From Guadua angustifolia (taxonomy: Eukaryota > Streptophyta > Magnoliopsida > Poales > Poaceae): 64,000 nt of DNA. A program made the position numbers and the translations under genes. Shown in pieces: positions 36,426-47,881 of this stretch (position 1 is the first letter of the stretch; every line of letters starts with the position of its first letter). The DNA is taken from positions 9,899,161 to 9,963,160 of the forward strand of contig CM070517.1 in the NCBI GenBank assembly GCA_036346375.1. Direction: 5' to 3'. The notes beneath the pieces were generated by a model. The model saw only the letters and a program-made list of their open reading frames with translations, had not been told where the DNA came from and did no database searches.

Positions 36426-38200
36426 ATATAAAATTGGTAACAAAACATAAAAGTCAAGCAATAAAAGAATATTATGCTATAATAATTTCGCTGCTGGAAT
36501 TTATTCTGTGGCGCATAGGAAAAATAATGGAAGTCAGCATATTCTGTTTAGCTTTCATCTTGCGGCACTATCTAGAGACTTCAAGCATGCATTTGCTATC
36601 GAATTGAGCTAAAAATTTCACGGAGGAGTCTCATTTGCACTGCTAACATGCCACAGAATTTTGCCGCTCGAATTCATTCTGTGCCGCATACGAAATATAA
36701 TGGAAGTCAGCATATTCTATTAGCTTTCATCTTGCGGCACTATCTAGAGACTTCAAGCATGCATTTGCTATCGAAATGAGCTAAAAACTTCACGGAGGAG
36801 TCTCATTTGCACTGCTAACATGCCATAGAATTTCGCCGCCCGAATTCATTCTGTGGCGCATACGAAAAATAATGAAAGTCAGCATATTCTATTTCGCTTT
36901 CAACGTACGGCACTATTTGGAGACTTCAATCTATCATTTGCTATCGAATTGAGCTAAAAATTTCACGAAGAACTCTCATTTGCACTGGTAACATGGCATA
37001 GAATTTTGCCGCAGGAATTTGTTCTGTGGCGTATACGAAAAATGGAAGTCAGCATATTCTATTAAGCTTTCATCTTGCGGCACTATCTAGAGACTTCAAG
37101 CATGCATTTGCTATCGAATTGAGCTAAAAACTTCACGGAGGAGTCTCATTTGCCTTTGCTAACATGACCGCGAATTTATCGCTTGAATTCATTACGTAGG
37201 CGATATCTGAAAAATAATGGAAGTCAGCATATTCTATTTCGCTTTCAACGTATGGCACTATTTGGAGACTTCAAGCTATCATTTGCTATCGAATTGAGCT
37301 AAAAATTTCATGGAGAACTCTCATTTGCACTGGTAACATGGCACAGAATTTCACCGCAGGAATTTGTTCTGTGGCGTATACGAAATATGGAAGTCAGCAT
37401 ATTCTGTTAAGCTTTCATCTTGTGGCACATCTAGAGACTTCAAGCATGCATTTGCTATCGAATTGAGCTAAAAATTTCACGCAGGAGTCTCATTTGCATT
37501 TGCTAACATGCCACAAATTTCGCCATGAATTCATTACATGGCACATCTGAAAAATAATGGAAGTCAAGATATTCTATTAGCTTTCATCTTGCGGCACTAT
37601 CTGGCAATTCAAGCTAGCATTTGCTATCGAATTGAGCTAAAAACTTCACGGAGGAGTCTCATTTGTACTACTAACATGCCACAGAATTTCGCCGCCCGAA
37701 TTCATTCTGTGGCGCATACGAAATATAATGGAAGTCAGCATATTCTTTTAGCTTTCATCTTGCGGCACTATCTGCCAATTCAAGCTAGCATTTGCTATCG
37801 AATTGAGGTAAAAACTTGACGGAGGAGTCTCATTTGCACTGCTAACATGCCACAGAATTTCGGCACCCGAATTCATTCTGTGGCGCATATGAAATATAAT
37901 GCAAGTCAACATATTCTTTTAGCTTTCATCTTGCGGCACTATCTGGCAATTGAAGCTAGCATTTGCTCTCGAATTGAGCTAAAAACTTCACGGAGGAGTC
38001 TCATTTGCACTGCTAACATGCCACAGAATTTCGCCGCCGGAATTCATTCTGTGGCGCATACGAAATATAATGGAAGTCAGCATATTCTATTAAGCTTTCA
38101 CTTGCGGCACTATATGGAGACTTCAAGCATGCATTTGCTATCGAATTGAGTTAAAATTTTCACGAAGAAAAAATAATAGAAGTCACCATATTCTATAGAT
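36410..38200 (+). repeat. second tandem repeat, ~172-bp unit, about 10 copies
   Basis: The anchor GTCAGCATATTCT (with variants) occurs at 36533, 36706, 36878, 37048, 37223, 37393, 37563, 37734, 37905 and 38076, a spacing of 170-175 bp, with a shortened last unit at 38182. Each unit has TCTTGCGGCACTATCT, GCATTTGCTATCGAATTGAG and AACATGCCACAGAATTTCGC. It is unrelated to the large satellite. Short frames across it arise because the unit repeats; they are not genes. Confidence 0.93.
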
Positions 38201-40015
38201 GTAAGGTAATTATAGTTCTAATCTAATTAATAACCGCTCCACACAAAACCCTTGCCGCCAATGCAAAACTTGGATTAGGAAGCTGCCGCCAAAGTTGGAT
38301 CAGGAGGTAAAAGCAATTAGCGCCGCTTTCATCGCCCACCCTCGACCCCCTCGATGAAATGGATCTACGTGCGTGGACGTTCACCCAGATGCACCCTAGA
38401 CGCAATGGAGACCGCGACGTCCAGCGATCGACCTCCGCACCACCGCTAACCTGCCAGGCCTCGATCTTCGCTGCCACCGATCGAGCGCGGCTACCTTGTC
38501 CTGAGTTAGTCCCGATCGAGTGATCTCGCTCTCGTCGATACTAGTGCCAATGCCCTAGAATTAGTTTGTACCTTTGAATAATTAACTAGGTGTTATCCCA
38601 CCAATCAAGTTACACAATTCCACCAATTAGTAGTAGAGATTAGTCAGGAAGAGTATCGGATTGTGTATTAGTCTAGAGTATTAGTCAGGAAGAGTAATGT
38701 CAGAAATCAAAAATGACAGGAATGACTCTCTGGTAACTATCGCTCTCTGTTTCAACTGAGAAAACTTGGTTTCCCCTGTATTGTCGAACAAGGTTTTCCC
38801 TGTATTGTCGAACAAGGTTCAGATGAACTGAAGAAAATACGACAATACGTTGGTAAAACAGAGAGAAGGCGAAGCGATTTGGTCTTTGCGGAAAATTGCG
38901 GCGTTTTTGAGTTAGTTCAGTTCCTTTTATTTCTCATGCGTACATGCAGTAGTAGCTAACGACTTTTTCGGATCTACAACCAAAACATGCAAATCTGGTG
39001 ACCAGATTCAACACACGCCACCACTAAGCTGAATAAAACGTGATCAAGCGGTGCTTACTAAAAATGCCGACACTCGGTGATTTTGAATGTTCAAATCACT
39101 CTTGATTACATTATCTATATAAGACATTTCGGCATGTGCACCTCTGAATATTTCAATTTATTCGGTTCTTGATTCTTCCTCATGCTTGGCAATGCGTGAA
39201 ATTTCACTACCGGAGAAGTCTTGCGGAAGGTAATATACTCGAATTCATTAACGAATTGACTCTTTTGGTAGGCCTTCACCCTTCAAAGGCTATACTTGTG
39301 TGACAATGCGGGCTTATAAAAGAGTAGTTGACAAACAAATTACGTAGTGAGAGAAGCTAGAATATGCATGCGTGGAAATTCTTTCTATGTGCCTGAAGCT
39401 TATATCTGCAGATCGAGAGACTTCGTGAAAGGTATTGCCCATTTATCTTGCGCCTATCTATATTTTCTAAGCTTCATTTAGTGACTGCGATGTAGACATT
39501 GTTGAGTGGCACTACTTGAACTTATATTTTGGGTCTGAACAATTCAAGGTTAAGCAAAATTATGCATAGCTTTTATTTTCAATACAACATACGGTGCTTT
39601 CTTTCTCTATTACAGTAATTTCTTCAAGCAAAAGGAAAATTTGACTATTTGGCATATCAGACAACCCATGCAACTTCGACAGGAATGCCCTTTCCTCTCA
39701 GTTAAGAGTCGGATGTATTATGTCGTTGTACTGTTTTGTTTTCAGGTGCCTTCTGACATAATTCACCCGCTCTTGCGTAGTAATTTCAGAATATCTAAAG
39801 AAGAAAAGTAGTTCATGCAATTCCTATCATGTTGTCTTTCATGGACATGTGCTCCTTTGGTTCTTCTTCTTCGCCGAAGAATCAAATTTTAGTTTCAGAA
39901 AACATTTATTTGCTCTTGTATGCTAGTTGGAGTAGTAGTATGTTGAAAATTGATATCTTCGTCAGTTGAAAATTGATATATACTTAAGTTGAAGTTCATG
40001 TACGCGTATTGAAAT
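38201..40015. other. region without recognised genes, with short direct repeats
   Basis: 38221-38560 is moderately GC-rich with one 84-aa minus-strand frame of no known family. Further right, short direct duplications occur: TTAGTCAGGAAGAGTA twice near 38640 and 38682, CCTGTATTGTCGAACAAGGTT twice near 38776-38820, and a 23-bp repeat at 39916 and 40016. No gene or transposon end recognised. Confidence 0.5.
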
Positions 40016-40038
40016 TTGTATGCTAGTTGGAGTAGTAG
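39916..40038 (+). repeat. 23-bp direct repeat at a truncation breakpoint
   Basis: TTGTATGCTAGTTGGAGTAG plus TAG occurs at 39916-39938 and again at 40016-40038, where it abuts the truncated gypsy pol. TTGAAAATTGATAT also occurs twice between them. This looks like templated filler at a repaired break. Confidence 0.8.
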
Positions 40039-40772
40039 GATGTGTGTGGATTATCGTGCTCTAAATGAGGTCACCATTAAGAATAAGTACCCTCTGCCAA
40101 GGATTGATGATTTGTTTGACCAGCTTCAAGGAGCAGGAGTATTTTCGAAGGTTGACTTGAGGTCAGGTTACCATCAATTGAAGATTCGTAAAGAGGATAT
40201 ACCCAAAACAGCTTTTGTGACTTGGTATGGACAATATGAGTATACCGTGATGTCTTTCGGTTTGACCAATGCCCCTGCTTATTTCATGACCCTGATGAAT
40301 AAAGTATTCATGGAATATTTAGACAAGTTTGTCGTTGTCTTTATTGATGACATTCTGATCTATTCCAAGACTGAGGCAGAACATGAGGATCACTTGTGGA
40401 AAGTATTGACAAAGCTAAGAGAACATCAACTCTATGCTAAGTTCAAGAAATGTGAGTTCGGATGAAAGAAGTTGCTTTCTAGGTCACGTTATATCGAGCA
40501 AAGGTGTCATTTGTTGACCACGGTAAAGTGAGAGATGTGCTCAATTGGGAGTCGCCAAGACGGTAACCCAAGTTAGAAGTTTCCTTGGAATGGCGGGATA
40601 TTATCGCCGTTTCATAGAAGGTTTTTCCAGAAAAGCTAGACCGCTCACCCAACTTTTGAAAAAGGAGAAGAAATTTGCTTGGACATCGGAGTGTGAGCAG
40701 AGTTTTCAAGAGCTAAAGAAGTGTTTGACAACCGCCCGAGTGCTTGTTTTGCGGATATCGAAAGGATTTTGA
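40039..40772 (+). pseudogene. gypsy reverse transcriptase fragment (copy 1)
   Basis: Encodes the RT palm: KYPLPRIDDLF, KVDLRSGYHQL with the first catalytic Asp, and VVFIDDILIYSK with the catalytic Asp pair, near 40342-40347. The frame breaks at ~40460, where one base is missing in a Trp codon (GAGTTCGGATG against GAGTTCTGGATG in copy 2). It is restored near 40545 for the thumb/connection (FLGMAGYYRRFI). The RT copies element RNA into DNA. This fragment cannot make active enzyme: the N-terminal fingers are absent and the frame is broken. Confidence 0.9.
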
Positions 40773-40779
40773 GATATTC

Positions 40780-41125
40780 TGGCGCATCCGTCAAGGACTT
40801 CGGTTGTGTGCTAATGCAAGATAAGAAGGTTGTGGCATATCCTTGGCGTCGGTGAGGCCACATGAAGTCAACTATCCGACCCATGATTTGGAATTAGTCA
40901 GCGTAGTGCATGCTCTAAAGATTTACGTCATTACCTCATCGATGTCGTTGTGAGGTGTACTGATCATAAGAGCTCAAGTACATTTTACCCAAACCGAACT
41001 CAATATGAGGCAAAGAAGATGGTTAGAGTTAATCAAGAACTATGACATTGGTATTCATTATCATCCAGGCAAAGCCAATGTCGTAGCTGATGCTTTGAGT
41101 AGAAAGAGTTACTGGAGTACCTTGA
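40780..41125 (+). pseudogene. gypsy RNase H fragment (copy 1)
   Basis: The RNase H order seen intact in copy 2 is present with indels: MLQDKK-like start, DLELV near 40890, VRCTDHK near 40955-40970, then a clean stretch from 41005 with RQRRWLELIKNYDIGIHYHPG and VVADALSRK. Several single-base losses (for example GATTTACGTCATT against GATTTGGCGTCATT) break the frame. It would degrade the RNA strand of the RNA:DNA hybrid. Confidence 0.85.
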
Positions 41126-41351
41126 TGATTAAGGAAAGTCAGCCAGCACTCTATGAGGAATTTCAGAAGCTCAGTCTAGAAGTGGTGCAAGAAGGTTACT
41201 TAGCAACTTTGGAAGTCGTCCAACATTGGAAGATCGGATCCGGAAGCCCAAGGCGATGATCTTGATACCAAGGAGATCAAGAGTAATATGAAGAAAGGAA
41301 AAGCCCCGGATTCATCAAGATGAAAAGGGTTGTGTGGTTTGAGAATCGTAT

Positions 41352-42134
41352 TTGTGTACTGATCGTAAAGAGCTCAAGGAGCTGTTACTCAAAGAAGCGC
41401 ATGAGACGTTATACTCCATTCACCCTAGAAGTACCAAGATGTATCAAGACCTCAAGGAAAGGTATTGGTGGCCTAGTATGAAGCGTGAGATTGCAGAATA
41501 TGTTGCTCTTTGTGATGTTTGCGAGAAGGTTAAAGCGAGCATCGAGGCCAGCAGGATTGCTTGACCATTGAAGATTCAGAGGAAGTGGGAAGAGATTGGT
41601 ATGGATTTCATTCTTGGACTTCCTAAGACCCAAGAAGGTTATGATTCGATCCGGGTGATAGTGGATCGATTGACTAAGGTAGCTCACTTCATTCGATTAA
41701 GACTACCTACAGGAGATAAATTGGTAGAGTTATATATGTCAAGGATTGTCAGTCTTCATGGAGTGCCTAAGAAGATAGTCTCCGATAGAGGAACCCAATT
41801 TACCTCTCGTTTTTGGCAAAGTTTGCATCAAGCTATGGGAACTCATCTCAGGTTTAGTACTGCCTATCACCCTCAGACTAATGGACAAACTGAGCGTGTG
41901 AACCAGATTCTTGAGGACATGTTGAGAGCTTGTGCTTTGACCTATGGTGCAAAATGGGACAAGTGTTTGCCCTATGCAGAGTTTTCTTACAATAATAGTT
42001 ATCGAGCCACTGCAAATGTCTCCTTTGAAGCCTTATATGGTAGAAAGTCACAGAACCCTCTTAATTGGAAAGAGACGGAGAAAGATGCTTATTTGGTCTG
42101 CCATCTTGCAAGAGGCGAAGAGCAAGTACGTTAA
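41352..42134 (+). pseudogene. gypsy integrase (copy 1), zinc finger and catalytic core
   Basis: 41352-41564 carries the HHCC zinc-binding module (H in KEAHETLYSIHP, C in CDVCEKV). A TGA at 41562-41564 then stops the frame. The core continues at 41568: D13 in GMDFILGLP, D73 in VSDRGTQF and E109 in QTERVNQ, with 35 residues between the last two, a complete DD35E triad. It inserts element DNA into the host genome. The same TGA is present in copy 2. Confidence 0.92.
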
Positions 42135-42200
42135 TTTGAGACAAGTTGAGGATAGCCCAAAGAGCATGTAAGAGTTATCTGCGATAATCGCCGCCGAGAT

Positions 42201-42665
42201 TTGAGTTTCGAGCCCAATGATTATGTGTATCTCAGAGTCACACCTCTTAAAGGAGTTAAGAGATTTCAAGTAAAAGGAAAGCTTGCCCCTAGATATGTGG
42301 GACCGTTCAAAGTCTTGGAACGAAGAGGAGAAGTTGCTTACAAGCTTGAGTTGCCTCAGTCCTTCGCTGGAATCCATGATGTGTTCCATGTGTCCCAGTT
42401 GAAGAAGTGCCTGCGAGTGCCAGAAGAGCAGATGCCGTTGGAAGCTATCGATTTGCAAGAGGATCTCACTTACAAGGAGCAGCTAGTGAAGATATTGGAT
42501 GTTGCAAAGCGCATCACGAGAAGCAAGATCATCCGTTTTTGCAAAGTCCAGTGGAGTAATCATTCAGAAGAGGAAGCCACTTGGGAGCAAGAAGAGGATC
42601 TGAAGTCCGAGTTTCCCCACCTATTCTCTAGCCAGTCCGAATCTCGGGGTCGAGATTCCCTTTAA
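42201..42665 (+). pseudogene. integrase C-terminus with chromodomain (copy 1)
   Basis: An open 154-codon stretch has the GPY-like region (APRYVGPFKVLERRG, residues 29-43), HDVFHVSQLKKC (59-70), and a chromodomain at about 92-135 (VKILDVAKRITR, then KVQWSNHSEEEATWEQ with W118 and W128). A chromodomain after integrase defines chromoviruses and targets insertion to marked heterochromatin. This copy's chromodomain is better preserved than that of copy 2, but it is cut off from the rest of pol by frameshifts near 42130. Confidence 0.9.
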
Positions 42666-42677
42666 GGGGGGGAGGTT
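42663..42677 (+). promoter_or_regulatory. polypurine tract (copy 1)
   Basis: A purine run (AAGGGGGGGAGG) ends just before the LTR start TGTAACATCC. It primes plus-strand DNA synthesis. Confidence 0.85.
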
Positions 42678-45600
42678 TGTAACATCCCAAAAATTTGAGT
42701 TTTGGTATGTTTTAAATTAAAAATGAACCATTCGTATTTTTCTCGAATTAACCGAAGCTTAATTTGAATTTTCAAATAATTAAAAGATTTAATTAGGTTA
42801 ATCTAAGTATCAAATTAAAGGTTTCCAGTTTTTATTGGGTTCCTTGTCCTTCAAGGAATTTTTTTGTATTTTTGGAGATTTTTCTGAATTTATTTGCTAT
42901 TTATTTGAATTTATTTGCATTTACTTGAATTTTTGGAATTTAAACTAATCCGGAAAAGGTTTTAATTTTTCAAAACCCTCTCGGCTGAATTTAAACTAAT
43001 TTCCTATTCATCCTCGCCCACCGCCTAGCGTCGCCCGCCTCGTCTTTACTAGCCTTGCTTTCGCGTCCGTCCGTCCGTGTGCGTGTGCGGTCCGGATTGC
43101 GCCGCGTAGCCCGCGCCGCCGCCAGTCGAAACCCTAACCCTAGCGGTCTCCGGATTCCGCGCGTCGCACCGCCGCTCGGTTTCCTCGCCCGGCACGCCTC
43201 CCGGGGCTATTTAAAGCCTCGAGGACCCCCCGTCCGAGGTTCGCAGTCTTCTCCCGCACCCGTCACCCTATTCTTCATCGCCGGAGAGTTCCTGGTTGCG
43301 CCACACGAACTCGCCGAAGTGCACCGCCGTCCCGAGCACTTTCTCCGCCGTCTCCTGGCCGCTCCGGTCATTCTCCGCCGTCGCCGCTTGCACGATCGGA
43401 CTCGTCACGTCGCCCTCTACCGGACCCGCATTCTCCTCCGCTCGATCTGGCTGTTCTCCGTCGCGCCGCACGTCGTCTTCCCCACTGCCGGTAAGAGCGC
43501 CGCCGCCCCTCGCCGTCGAGTTGCCCCGCAAAACCTCAGCCATCCGATCGCTTCCCAATGCTTCGGATCGGAGCCGCGTCGCCTCTGGTCCCTCAGTCGT
43601 TCGATCTCGAGCCAACGTCTCGGATCAGCGCCGCGTGGCCTCTCCTCACCAGTCGCCGCGTGTGTGCCAAGTCGGCGCCCACGTCAGCCCTAGCTCCTGC
43701 GTGGCGTCCGCGTCAGCATAGCTCGCCACCTCACCCAAATGTCGCCTCGGTGCACTTGGTTCACCGTGGACCGAGTCTCTGACTCGTGGGTTCCACATGT
43801 CAGCCGAAAATTTTATTTTCTTTTCTGATTTTCCGAAAAACCGAAAATCCCAGCCAATCACAAGCTGCCACGTGTCACCCCTTGTGAATTTCTCTGATTT
43901 TCTCTGAATTAAATCTTCCAGGAGCCCGTTCTCCTTCATCCGAACTCCGATTAGAGTGATTCAAATTTCTAAATTTTTGTAAAATCAAGCTCTACATTCC
44001 AGATCCATTTATTTTCAATTTTGAGCTTGTTTGCTTCTCTGTTTTGTATTTATTTGGCTTTGTTGCTTTATTTTCCGGTAGACGCAAACTCTGAAGGAGC
44101 GAACGAAGACTTCGAAGACCAAGAATCAGCATTTGAACAGCAAGGCAAGTCGTAGACCTTTGATCATATTGAACCCATGTTTGCAAAAGTACTTTGTTTT
44201 ATACAATTGCATGCTATTTGTGTAACAACGCTAGTTTATGGGAGTAGCTATTTACCTGTTTGAGTATGCCCCTCTGATTATTGGTATGCCATGTATCCAT
44301 TGTTAACCATAGGTTGGGACAATATTAGTTGGACATAATCATAATACCAGCATTGGGTTATCGTAGCTATGCTTAGCCATGCTTAGTTGTCCGATGGGAT
44401 TCATATCACCTGTGAGCTAATGTTAATCTTGACTTAATGAGATATTGAATTGTGGCTGTTGATCACTGTTGTAAAACTTGTTGTACCATGGTAGGGGATG
44501 CCATTGGTTTTGGGTTGAACAAAATGTTTCCCTCGGGCAATTGATCGTGCAGTAAAGAGGGTGTTGTTTGGCACATTGGGATGTGGCTGTCTTGCCTGAG
44601 ACAATTTAAGGATTTAATCTTGTGCGCTATTGAACTGGGCCTAACCGTACAACCACAAGTCCGGTATGGGACGGACCTAGCTGATTAATTTGCAATGTCC
44701 AGACTTGAGTATTGCCAGTTGTTGGTGTGGGGTCCGAGATGGACGGAGTAGACTCACATGGCTCAAGAGGGGCCCCGAGGGGCTAAACCTTAGAGGGCGA
44801 GATTGGGTTTAGACATGCATTGTAAAGGCTTTGTAGTGATCTCTCTGCCGACACACCAAAGGAAGTGTGTTCTTAGCGCTTGGCATTAAGGGATGATCAT
44901 GTCTTGTGGGTAAAGCTGCACAACCTCTGCAGAGTGTAAACTATTGAATAGCCGTGTCATGTCATGGACAAGCAGGGATTTCACACGGGTATAGAGTATT
45001 TTCTTGAAATGTGGAATGGTAGGGATGTGAGCGGGAGTTCACCGTTGTTTTGTTGTCTCAAGCTATCTTGTTGAATTGTGTGGTTGATACTTGTTTGAAT
45101 GATGTAGGGTGATGTCTCATCATTACATTCATGTTGTCTACCATTGATTTACGATTATTTATTATTGTTTTTATCAATCGCCTTCAATCTATTTATTGTA
45201 TTTAAATTCAAGTTATTGCTTTTACGCAAATGAACCATATAACTATCCTTTGTCAAGCCGTGCATGAATATATTGCATCATTTCCCTCGGCTTGTTGAGT
45301 ACGTTTTGTACTCACGGCTTTATGCTTGTTGTTCGATTCTTTGAGGAAGGACCAGGTAATGAGTATCAAGAGGAGGAGTACTATGAAGACTACGTTGACT
45401 AGGAAGGCGTTTCCCTAGATGATTGCCTGTGGCATGTCAAATGGCCCAAGTTATTTTAATTCCGCTGCAATAGTTTATTTGTTTCTTTAGCCAAGAGGCA
45501 TTGGTGTATGAACCTTGACCATAAGGTCATTTGCTTTATTCAATAATAATTTGTTTCTTCTTAGTTATTTCGATATATAGAATGATATGTCATCTATGTT

Positions 45601-45680
45601 TCCACTGTGTGCACTAGCGTGATCCTGGACAGGTGCGGTATACACAGAGGGTTTCGGATTTGCATATCCGGGTCCCGACA
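42678..45680 (+). mobile_element. chromovirus LTR, shared middle LTR (3003 bp)
   Basis: Starts TGTAACATCCC and ends GGTCCCGACA. It is preceded by a polypurine tract and followed 4 bases later by a tRNA-Met primer site, so it is both a 3' and a 5' LTR. It aligns end to end with 54880-57859. Differences cluster in the GC-rich part (~43010-43520), where short indels are common. The open frames of 200 aa there are proline/arginine/serine rich, are not kept in frame between the two LTRs, and are not protein genes. Confidence 0.95.
43208..43215 (+). promoter_or_regulatory. LTR TATA box (TATTTAAA)
   Basis: TATTTAAA within GGGGCTATTTAAAGCC, conserved at 55405-55412 in the other LTR. Probable core promoter of this family. 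Confidence 0.55.
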
Positions 45681-45684
45681 GAGA

Positions 45685-45697
45685 TGGTATCAGAGCC
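45685..45697 (+). promoter_or_regulatory. primer binding site, initiator tRNA-Met type
   Basis: TGGTATCAGAGCC lies 4 bases after the LTR end. It is complementary to the 3' end of plant initiator tRNA-Met, the usual primer for these elements. It is not a tRNA gene. Confidence 0.93.
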
Positions 45698-46295
45698 ATA
45701 TCGACTGTAGGTCGCTTTCTTAGTTAGCATGGTCTTCAAATTTTTTTTTAAAAATCAAACCAACAAATCGGTATTTAATAGTTTGTCTCTTCTCATCTTA
45801 TTATTAGGTTCTTATTCCTCTCCTTTCTGAAACATTGCTTTGAAATTTAAATTGATCTTATCCCATTAAACTTCTTGAAAGCCATGGATCTCCTGCAAGG
45901 AAATAAATCAAGGGGGACGATGATCAAGCCGTCGAAGAGTATATCCGAGAAGACTACCATATAAGATAGGTTTGTGGTGCTCCATGGTGTTTGAGCATGC
46001 TATTCTCTTTTGGGTTAGCTACGTTTAGTCCGCGTATACTAGGATTTTTGTTGCTTGTGTGCCGGGTATGTTGTACACTTGCCTCCAGCACGGTGTTACA
46101 ACTGTACCTTAAGTTGAAAGCTTTATTTGGTTCTTTATGTTGTAGCCTTTTCGGCTATGTCCTTGGTTGACCTTTGTTCTTGGGTATTACCTTCTCCCCT
46201 AGTTGACCTTACCACTTTCCTATTGCTTTTCCCTCTTACCTATTAAACCCTTGTCTTTGCATCGCAGATGGTTGACACTTGATTCGAGCCGGTCG
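45698..46295 (+). other. untranslated leader of copy 2
   Basis: Sequence between the primer site and the first gag-like codons. Only short frames are seen. It probably holds packaging signals, which cannot be recognised here. Confidence 0.5.
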
Positions 46296-46956
46296 TAGTT
46301 AGCGGTGGATGCCAATGCTAATGCCGCCAAGATGCCACCCGCCACCACCTCCTGTAGTGATGGACCAGAACTTGGGACATTTCTTGGCAGCTCAGACTCA
46401 GCTTATGAATACAATGATGTAGAATATGAACAATATGATGAATCAGCAGAATCGATCTGCGATTGCCCTAGCAAACTTGTTGAACCAACAAAATCAAGTC
46501 TGCTGCTTCTTTATTCTTTGCCAAGACCTCCTCCACTTCGCCCTCGGTCCAAGCTAGCGAAATTCATGAGGACTCGTCGCCTACCTTCTCCAACTCCTCG
46601 TAACCATTGGATGCAGATGATTGGATTCGCTCCATTGAAAAGAAGCTCGCTATTGCTCGATTACGGATCATGAGAAAGTTCTTTATGCCGCTCATCAGTT
46701 TGAAGGCACCGCCGCTGAATGGTGGGAGAACTACATTGCCGCCCATGATGACCCTCAAACCATCACTTGGGTAGAGTTTTCAGCTGGTTTTCGCCATTCC
46801 CAGATCCCTGATGGAAAGGTAGAGATGAAGAAGAATGAGTTCAGGGAGCTAAAGCAAGAAGGGATGTCAGTGAGTCAATATCTCAACAAGTTCACTCAAC
46901 TTGCTCGCTATGCCCCAAAAGATGTAGCCACAGATGATGCTCGCCAGAAGAGGTTC
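46296..46956 (+). pseudogene. gag, 5' part (copy 2), split by nested element
   Basis: A proline-rich start and a Met/Asn/Gln-rich stretch (LAAQTQLMNTMM) are followed by an in-frame TAG near 46422 and a frame change. From ~46606 a capsid-type domain reads LDADDWIRSIEKKL, AAEWWENYI and VSQYLNKFTQLARY, the order of the retrotransposon gag family. The frame then runs directly into the nested LTR at 46962, which is why a longer apparent frame continues to 47319. Gag forms the particle in which reverse transcription happens. Confidence 0.85.
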
Positions 46957-46961
46957 AAGCG
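46957..46961. repeat. target-site duplication AAGCG, left
   Basis: AAGCG precedes the nested LTR and recurs at 51001-51005 right after the second nested LTR. Between them lies exactly one element. Confidence 0.95.
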
Positions 46962-47867
46962 TGATGAGGACATCACCAACATGGATACGACCAGCATGAC
47001 CGCTGCCCCTCCTTCCTCTCCGGCTTCTCCAATGACTACCGACGCTGCTCCATCTTCGTCACAAATGATCGACGCTGCAGCAACATCGTCGCCGAGAGGC
47101 CTTAATCCAAAAGCTCAGCTATTCAAGCCCACATCAACAGACAAGGGCCTCAAGGACACACCCCGAGAACAGCCCACGCGTCAAGGAAGGCCCATATGGA
47201 AGCCCAAGATGCCAAAAAGCCCGGTTCGGCCATCCAGCAGCATGCCAACTTCAAACGGGCATAACTTGGGCTCCCGAACTCCGTTTTCAGCGTGCAACCA
47301 CCCGTTTAAAAGCTTATGAGATAAGCTTTCCAATGGATCTAGCCCCACTTCCAAATTCACTACAGAACGATGGGAAAATGCGGAACAATGTTACGGGCCA
47401 GAAATTCACGGTGCTGCATCACCCCACTTTTGGGCCTATGGCCCATGTATCTTAGGGTTTTGTTGCCCACCGCTGTTTTGGCTGCCCTACACCTCTTGGC
47501 CGCCGCTATATATGTGGCCGCTGCCGTTCTTTTACGCTTAGGTTTTGTTGTGTTTTGGTAGACCCCTTGTGCGTCCCTCCTCGTGTTCGCGTGTGTCGAC
47601 TAGACCACCCCTGACGAGAAACAAAACCTCACCTTTGTATCTTTGAGATTATTGGATTGGAATTGCTCTCACTTTGTTCTTGCTTGTTCTCGGTTGCAGC
47701 AGGTACAAGGATCGATCGGGTCTTTGATTCGGTTGATCGCCTCGTGTGGTGACGTTGCGATTGCTTGGTTGCTGATCTCGTGGTTAGTAGCCGATCCATC
47801 TACTTCGTACGCTATCAAACCGATGTATCGTTCTCATCAGAAGATCGGGCCGACCTAGTGCGCATCA
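46962..47867 (+). mobile_element. nested element 5' LTR (906 bp)
   Basis: TG...CA ends, same length as its partner at 50095. Many of the differences between the pair are C/T or G/A changes at CG sites (for example CACGCGTC against CACACGTC), as expected of methylated DNA. A TATA box lies at 47507-47514. Confidence 0.95.
47507..47514 (+). promoter_or_regulatory. nested 5' LTR TATA box (TATATATG)
   Basis: Positioned as in the partner LTR (50640-50647) and in the related solo LTR (11345-11352). Probable U3 promoter. Confidence 0.5.
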
Positions 47868-47869
47868 AG

Positions 47870-47881
47870 TGGTATCAGAGC
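47870..47881 (+). promoter_or_regulatory. nested element primer binding site (tRNA-Met type)
   Basis: TGGTATCAGAGC begins 2 bases after the LTR end. Same primer as the host element. Confidence 0.93.

Larger units (their letters stand above)
40039..45680 (+). mobile_element. 5'-truncated chromovirus copy 1 (pol fragment plus LTR)
   Basis: Sequence matching copy 2 from its reverse transcriptase onward begins abruptly at 40039 (counterpart 52230) and runs through RNase H, integrase, chromodomain and polypurine tract into the LTR at 42678. Its 5' LTR, gag and protease are missing. The LTR is shared with the next copy, so the two are a recombinant tandem, not independent insertions. Confidence 0.9.

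Noticed and set aside
38530..38550. ACTAGTGCC as right end of CACTA-1
   Set aside because: Lacks the CTAGTAGTG terminus and neighbouring subterminal motifs. The match is too short.
43055..43721. 212-aa and overlapping Arg/Pro/Ser-rich frames in the LTR (also 55276-55966 and 58923-59596)
   Set aside because: GC-rich LTR composition with few stops. The frames are not conserved between the paired LTRs because of indels.
45685..45697. tRNA-like sequence TGGTATCAGAGCC (also 47870)
   Set aside because: It is the primer binding site just after an LTR. No cloverleaf around it.
46825..47319. A 164-aa protein fusing gag with a Ser/Pro-rich tail
   Set aside because: The tail is the nested LTR read by chance after the insertion point at 46962.
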